DNA from: Corynebacterium auriscanis
GTDB taxonomy: Bacteria; Actinomycetota; Actinomycetes; Mycobacteriales; Mycobacteriaceae
Assembly: GCF_030408435.1 (NCBI RefSeq)
Contig: NZ_CP047046.1
Span: 2,462,572 to 2,526,571 of the forward strand
Direction of reading: 5' to 3'
Length of the DNA stretch: 64,000 nucleotides
Made by a program: the position numbers and the translations under genes. Numbering within the stretch: position 1 is the stretch's first letter; each line of letters opens with the position of its first letter. The notes below the pieces were generated by a model that searched no databases, was not told the origin of the DNA, and worked only from the letters and a program-made list of their open reading frames with translations. Below, in pieces: positions 61,644 through 64,000 of the stretch.

Positions 61644-62192
61644 TGCAAGGTGTGATGCTGGCACCAAGCAACTTATCCGCCCGAAGGAGGGGCGAGGCCG
61701 GGGGATGAAGGTGGGGTGGAAGTGGGAGTGGGGTGGGCTGAAGGTCGTCCAGGCGCGAAAAGCAGAATGAAACGACCAAAACACGCGCCGCCCCCGCCTC
61801 AAGGTCAGCGAAGCAGAACGAAACGACTGAAACACCCGCCACAACGCGCATCTCATTCTGCTTCGCGAACACGTGCTGAATAAGCAGAACGAAACACACC
61901 CCGAAACGCGCATCTCATTCTGCTTCGCCAACACATGCCCAATGAGCAGAACGAGAACGATCAGAAAGGGCGCAGGCGGAGAAGGGAGCAGGCCTGCGAC
62001 AAATAACGAGGAAGAACCTAGCCGGGGAAAGGGCCAGGCCCGCAGCTAATAACGAGGGAGAGTCGGGGCCCCCGGGATATGGGCAAGGGCACACCGCGAC
62101 CACGGCCCGTGGGGGGGAGGATTGGCGAAGCCAGGCTGCCCCAGGCCTAGCGGTTAAGCTGCCCCGGGCCTAGTAGCTCAAATGCCCCAGGC
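61644..62192. other. Repeat-rich non-coding region
   Basis: No gene. It contains GCAGAA-ended palindromic elements (see next entry), a G-rich stretch GGGGTGGAAGTGGGAGTGGGG near 61710-61735 and two copies of a CTGCCCCRGGCCTAGYRG word near 62137-62200 next to the end of the surface protein gene. Confidence 0.6.
61756..61955. repeat. Cluster of GCAGAACGAAAC / TTCTGCTTC palindromic elements
   Basis: Complete elements lie at 61810-61864 (55 nt, perfect 9-nt ends GAAGCAGAA/TTCTGCTTC) and 61882-61925 (44 nt); partial left ends at 61759 and 61939. Inner words CGAAACGAC and CGCGCATCTCA are shared with the elements at 16608-16660 and 16777-16829. Confidence 0.85.
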
Positions 62193-64000
62193 CTAGCGGT
62201 TAAACTGGTTGAAAAGGCCCACAACCAGGGCGATCAAACCGCTCAACCCCAGGCCGCCCAGGATCCAGGCCAGCAAGGTCTTGTTGTCGACCTTTGAGGA
62301 GCCCTGGGAATCCGAACCCTGTGAGCCCTCGCCCAAGGAATCCGAACCCGGCGCGCCCGACAAATCGGATCCTCCGGGTTGAGGCGCGGGTGGGGTGGTT
62401 TCCTCGATCACAATATCCACCGCAGAAACCGCCACCGTGGTCTTGCCCGATTGGGAAGGCAGCACCTGGATATCGTCGTCTTCTACACCGGAGTAGACTG
62501 CGTAAACTTCTTGATCTCCCGCGCCACTGAAGGTGTGCGTAATAGTCGCCTGAATCTTGCCATCGACTGCTTGCGCCGGAGCGACTCCCACCAAGCGGCC
62601 TGCCACGAAGAAGGAAACCGTTCCACGATCCAACGCGCCTGCCGGGGCATCTTCAGCGTTAATTGTCGCAGTGAGCTTCGCTTCCTTACCGTGTTCCGCG
62701 GTGGGGTTGACCACGAGGTCGACTTCGGTGGCGAACTGGCTCTTATCAGCGACCTTGATGTCCACAGCGGCGGATTCGGAACCCGCATATTGAACGCTAT
62801 CAACATCCTCACCGTAGAAATGCGCCGTGACCTTGTTCTCACCGGGTGCGAGCTTCGTCTCCAGCGTTGCTACACCCTTTTCATCCGTTACAACCGGTTC
62901 ACCATGATCCAATCCATTGACCCGGAATTGAATCTTCTGCCCGGCGAGGGGCGTTTTGTCCTCACCAAACGTTAGCGTGGATGTGAGCTTTGCTACCTCA
63001 CCGTGTGCGAGCTCCGTAGCTGAGGCTTCCAACGTGGTCTGGGTCTGTTGCTGCCCATTAACATCCACGGTTACCGGCGCCGACTCGGATTCCAAGTAGC
63101 GCTTCGCCACGGATTCATCGATGACCTCAGAGAACTTCGCGGTATACGAATAGCTCTTGCCGGTGGCTTCCTCCGCAGACACCTTATCCACGAAGCTAGC
63201 CCGGCCATTCTTTACGGCCACTGGCTTTCCGATTGCCTCGCCATCGCGATAGAACTGTACGGCGCCGCTGGCTGGCAGCGCAGAACTATCCGTAGCATCA
63301 ACGGAGGCATTCAGAACCACCGGAAGGTGTGCATCCTCAACCGCCGCAACCCAGGTGGTCAACGTGGTCGCCGTAGCAACGTCCGTGAGTGGTATGGGGT
63401 TCACGGTCACCCGCATTGTCTCGGAATCTGAGGAAGGCAGAATGCGAGAATCCACGCCCTTAAAGCGGGCGGTGACGTTGTACTTCTTCGGCTCGCGATC
63501 ATCCAATTGCGGGAACGTGTGGGTAAGAACCGCTAGACCGGATTCATCGGGATTAACCTCCCCGATTGACTTCCCATCGACGAAGAATTCCACCTTGCCC
63601 TGGGACAGCAATTGGCTGTTCCCAGCGGTGGTGGTCACCTGTGCCTGCAACTTCGTATCAGTTTCGCCGGTAATGATATCCAATTCGGTCTTTGAAAGAG
63701 CGATATTAGACGATCCAACCACCCGCGTGGTGGTCAGCTTCCCGGCCTCAGGGTTGGTGGGTACGCACCAGTAATCGTCGTCAGCAATGCTATCGTCCTG
63801 GGCGAAAGAGAAGGAGTTGTTGATCCCGCCACGTTCTGCCGGCGCACCTGCTCCACGCAGCCCAACAGACAATTCCTGCCCAGCCACATTGGTCGCAACT
63901 AGCTTTAGGGTCAGCGAAGGAAGCGTGAACTTGGACTTTGCCTTGATGCGCAACCCAGCCGCGGGGCTATTGATAGCGGCATTCGGTCCATTATTTACGG
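62193..64000 (-). CDS. Ig-like repeat surface protein, C-terminal part
   Basis: The frame stays open to the right edge, so the N-terminus and signal peptide lie outside the window. The visible part (about 600 residues) has at least four Ig-like (Big/Ig_3-type) modules: KVEFFVDGKSIGEV, AVQFYRDGEAIGKPV, KIQFRVNGLDHGEPV and TVSFFVAGRLVGVAP are the repeated strand motifs. A Ser/Gly/Asp-rich stalk then leads to a hydrophobic helix LLAWILGGLGLSGLIALVVG and NQFNR, a membrane tail; no LPxTG motif is visible. A TTG at 63953 is an in-frame internal start candidate without ribosome binding site. Confidence 0.85.
   Translation of the reverse strand, partial: VNNGPNAAINSPAAGLRIKAKSKFTLPSLTLKLVATNVAGQELSVGLRGAGAPAERGGINNSFSFAQDDSIADDDYWCVPTNPEAGKLTTTRVVGSSNIALSKTELDIITGETDTKLQAQVTTTAGNSQLLSQGKVEFFVDGKSIGEVNPDESGLAVLTHTFPQLDDREPKKYNVTARFKGVDSRILPSSDSETMRVTVNPIPLTDVATATTLTTWVAAVEDAHLPVVLNASVDATDSSALPASGAVQFYRDGEAIGKPVAVKNGRASFVDKVSAEEATGKSYSYTAKFSEVIDESVAKRYLESESAPVTVDVNGQQQTQTTLEASATELAHGEVAKLTSTLTFGEDKTPLAGQKIQFRVNGLDHGEPVVTDEKGVATLETKLAPGENKVTAHFYGEDVDSVQYAGSESAAVDIKVADKSQFATEVDLVVNPTAEHGKEAKLTATINAEDAPAGALDRGTVSFFVAGRLVGVAPAQAVDGKIQATITHTFSGAGDQEVYAVYSGVEDDDIQVLPSQSGKTTVAVSAVDIVIEETTPPAPQPGGSDLSGAPGSDSLGEGSQGSDSQGSSKVDNKTLLAWILGGLGLSGLIALVVGLFNQFNR

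Noticed and set aside
1..64000. CRISPR array
   Set aside because: No regularly spaced 28-29 nt repeats with unique spacers occur anywhere in the window; the tandem arrays present lack unique spacers.

Overview
The window looks like the chromosome of a lipid-walled actinobacterium, most likely a Corynebacterium. The reasons are the arabinogalactan gene cluster (Wzm/Wzt-type exporter, GlfT1, two GtrA proteins, DprE1, DprE2) next to a quinone oxidoreductase and a class-V aminotransferase-like gene, as in the Rv3777-Rv3791 region of Mycobacterium tuberculosis. A tadA, tadA-associated gene, tyrA block (compare Rv3752c-Rv3754) and an MMPL transporter agree. Many starts carry a TANNNT -10 box 6-8 nt before ATG/GTG, typical of leaderless actinobacterial transcripts. 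The species cannot be fixed from the sequence alone.

Layout. 1-8264: type I-E CRISPR-Cas operon on the minus strand (cas3, cse1, cse2, cas7, cas5, cas6, start of cas1); the array and cas2 must lie left of the window. 8.7-12.2 kb: crotonase-family enzyme and nadA-nadC (NAD synthesis). 12.3-14.3 kb: yefM-yoeB toxin-antitoxin pair and a Tat-exported metallophosphatase. 15.3-21.3 kb: gluQ and tgt (queuosine tRNA modification), then a GH1 glycosidase and a frameshifted MFS transporter. 21.5-27.4 kb: MMPL transporter, NUDIX-LOG fusion, secreted lipase. 27.8-31.1 kb: tRNA-Ser(CGA), small MT0933-like protein, tadA, tadA-associated protein, tyrA. 31.3-33.3 kb: a mini-island flanked by a 44-nt duplication of the 3' end of tRNA-Arg, carrying an XRE/ImmA-IrrE gene and a broken or switchable DUF4411 PIN-like gene. 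33.4-39.8 kb: secreted small protein, ornithine cyclodeaminase homologue, further tRNAs, aromatic/histidinol-phosphate aminotransferase, a PIG-domain surface protein with a frameshifting G7 tract, and a hypothetical gene. 40.2-45.3 kb: a giant LAxTG-anchored adhesin with thrombospondin type-3-like calcium repeats. 45.9-60.4 kb: tRNA-Ser(TGA) and the cell-wall galactan/arabinan cluster. 60.8-64 kb: a secreted protein and an Ig-repeat surface protein running off the right edge.

How it fits together: core envelope construction (galactan polymer start and export, decaprenyl-phospho-arabinose), envelope lipid export (MMPL), surface adhesins that look built for variation, and lipid use (lipase, acyl-CoA ligase, crotonase) suggest a host-associated, possibly lipophilic life. 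Intergenic DNA is rich in minisatellites and palindromic repeats, and several housekeeping enzymes (NadA, NadC, GlfT1, MMPL, oxidoreductase, crotonase) carry low-complexity insertions. The most promising leads are two candidate slippage switches (the G7 tract and a heptanucleotide array), the tRNA-Arg mini-island, a Tgt lacking its zinc cysteines linked to a glycosidase and transporter, and a PLP-fold protein lacking its lysine.
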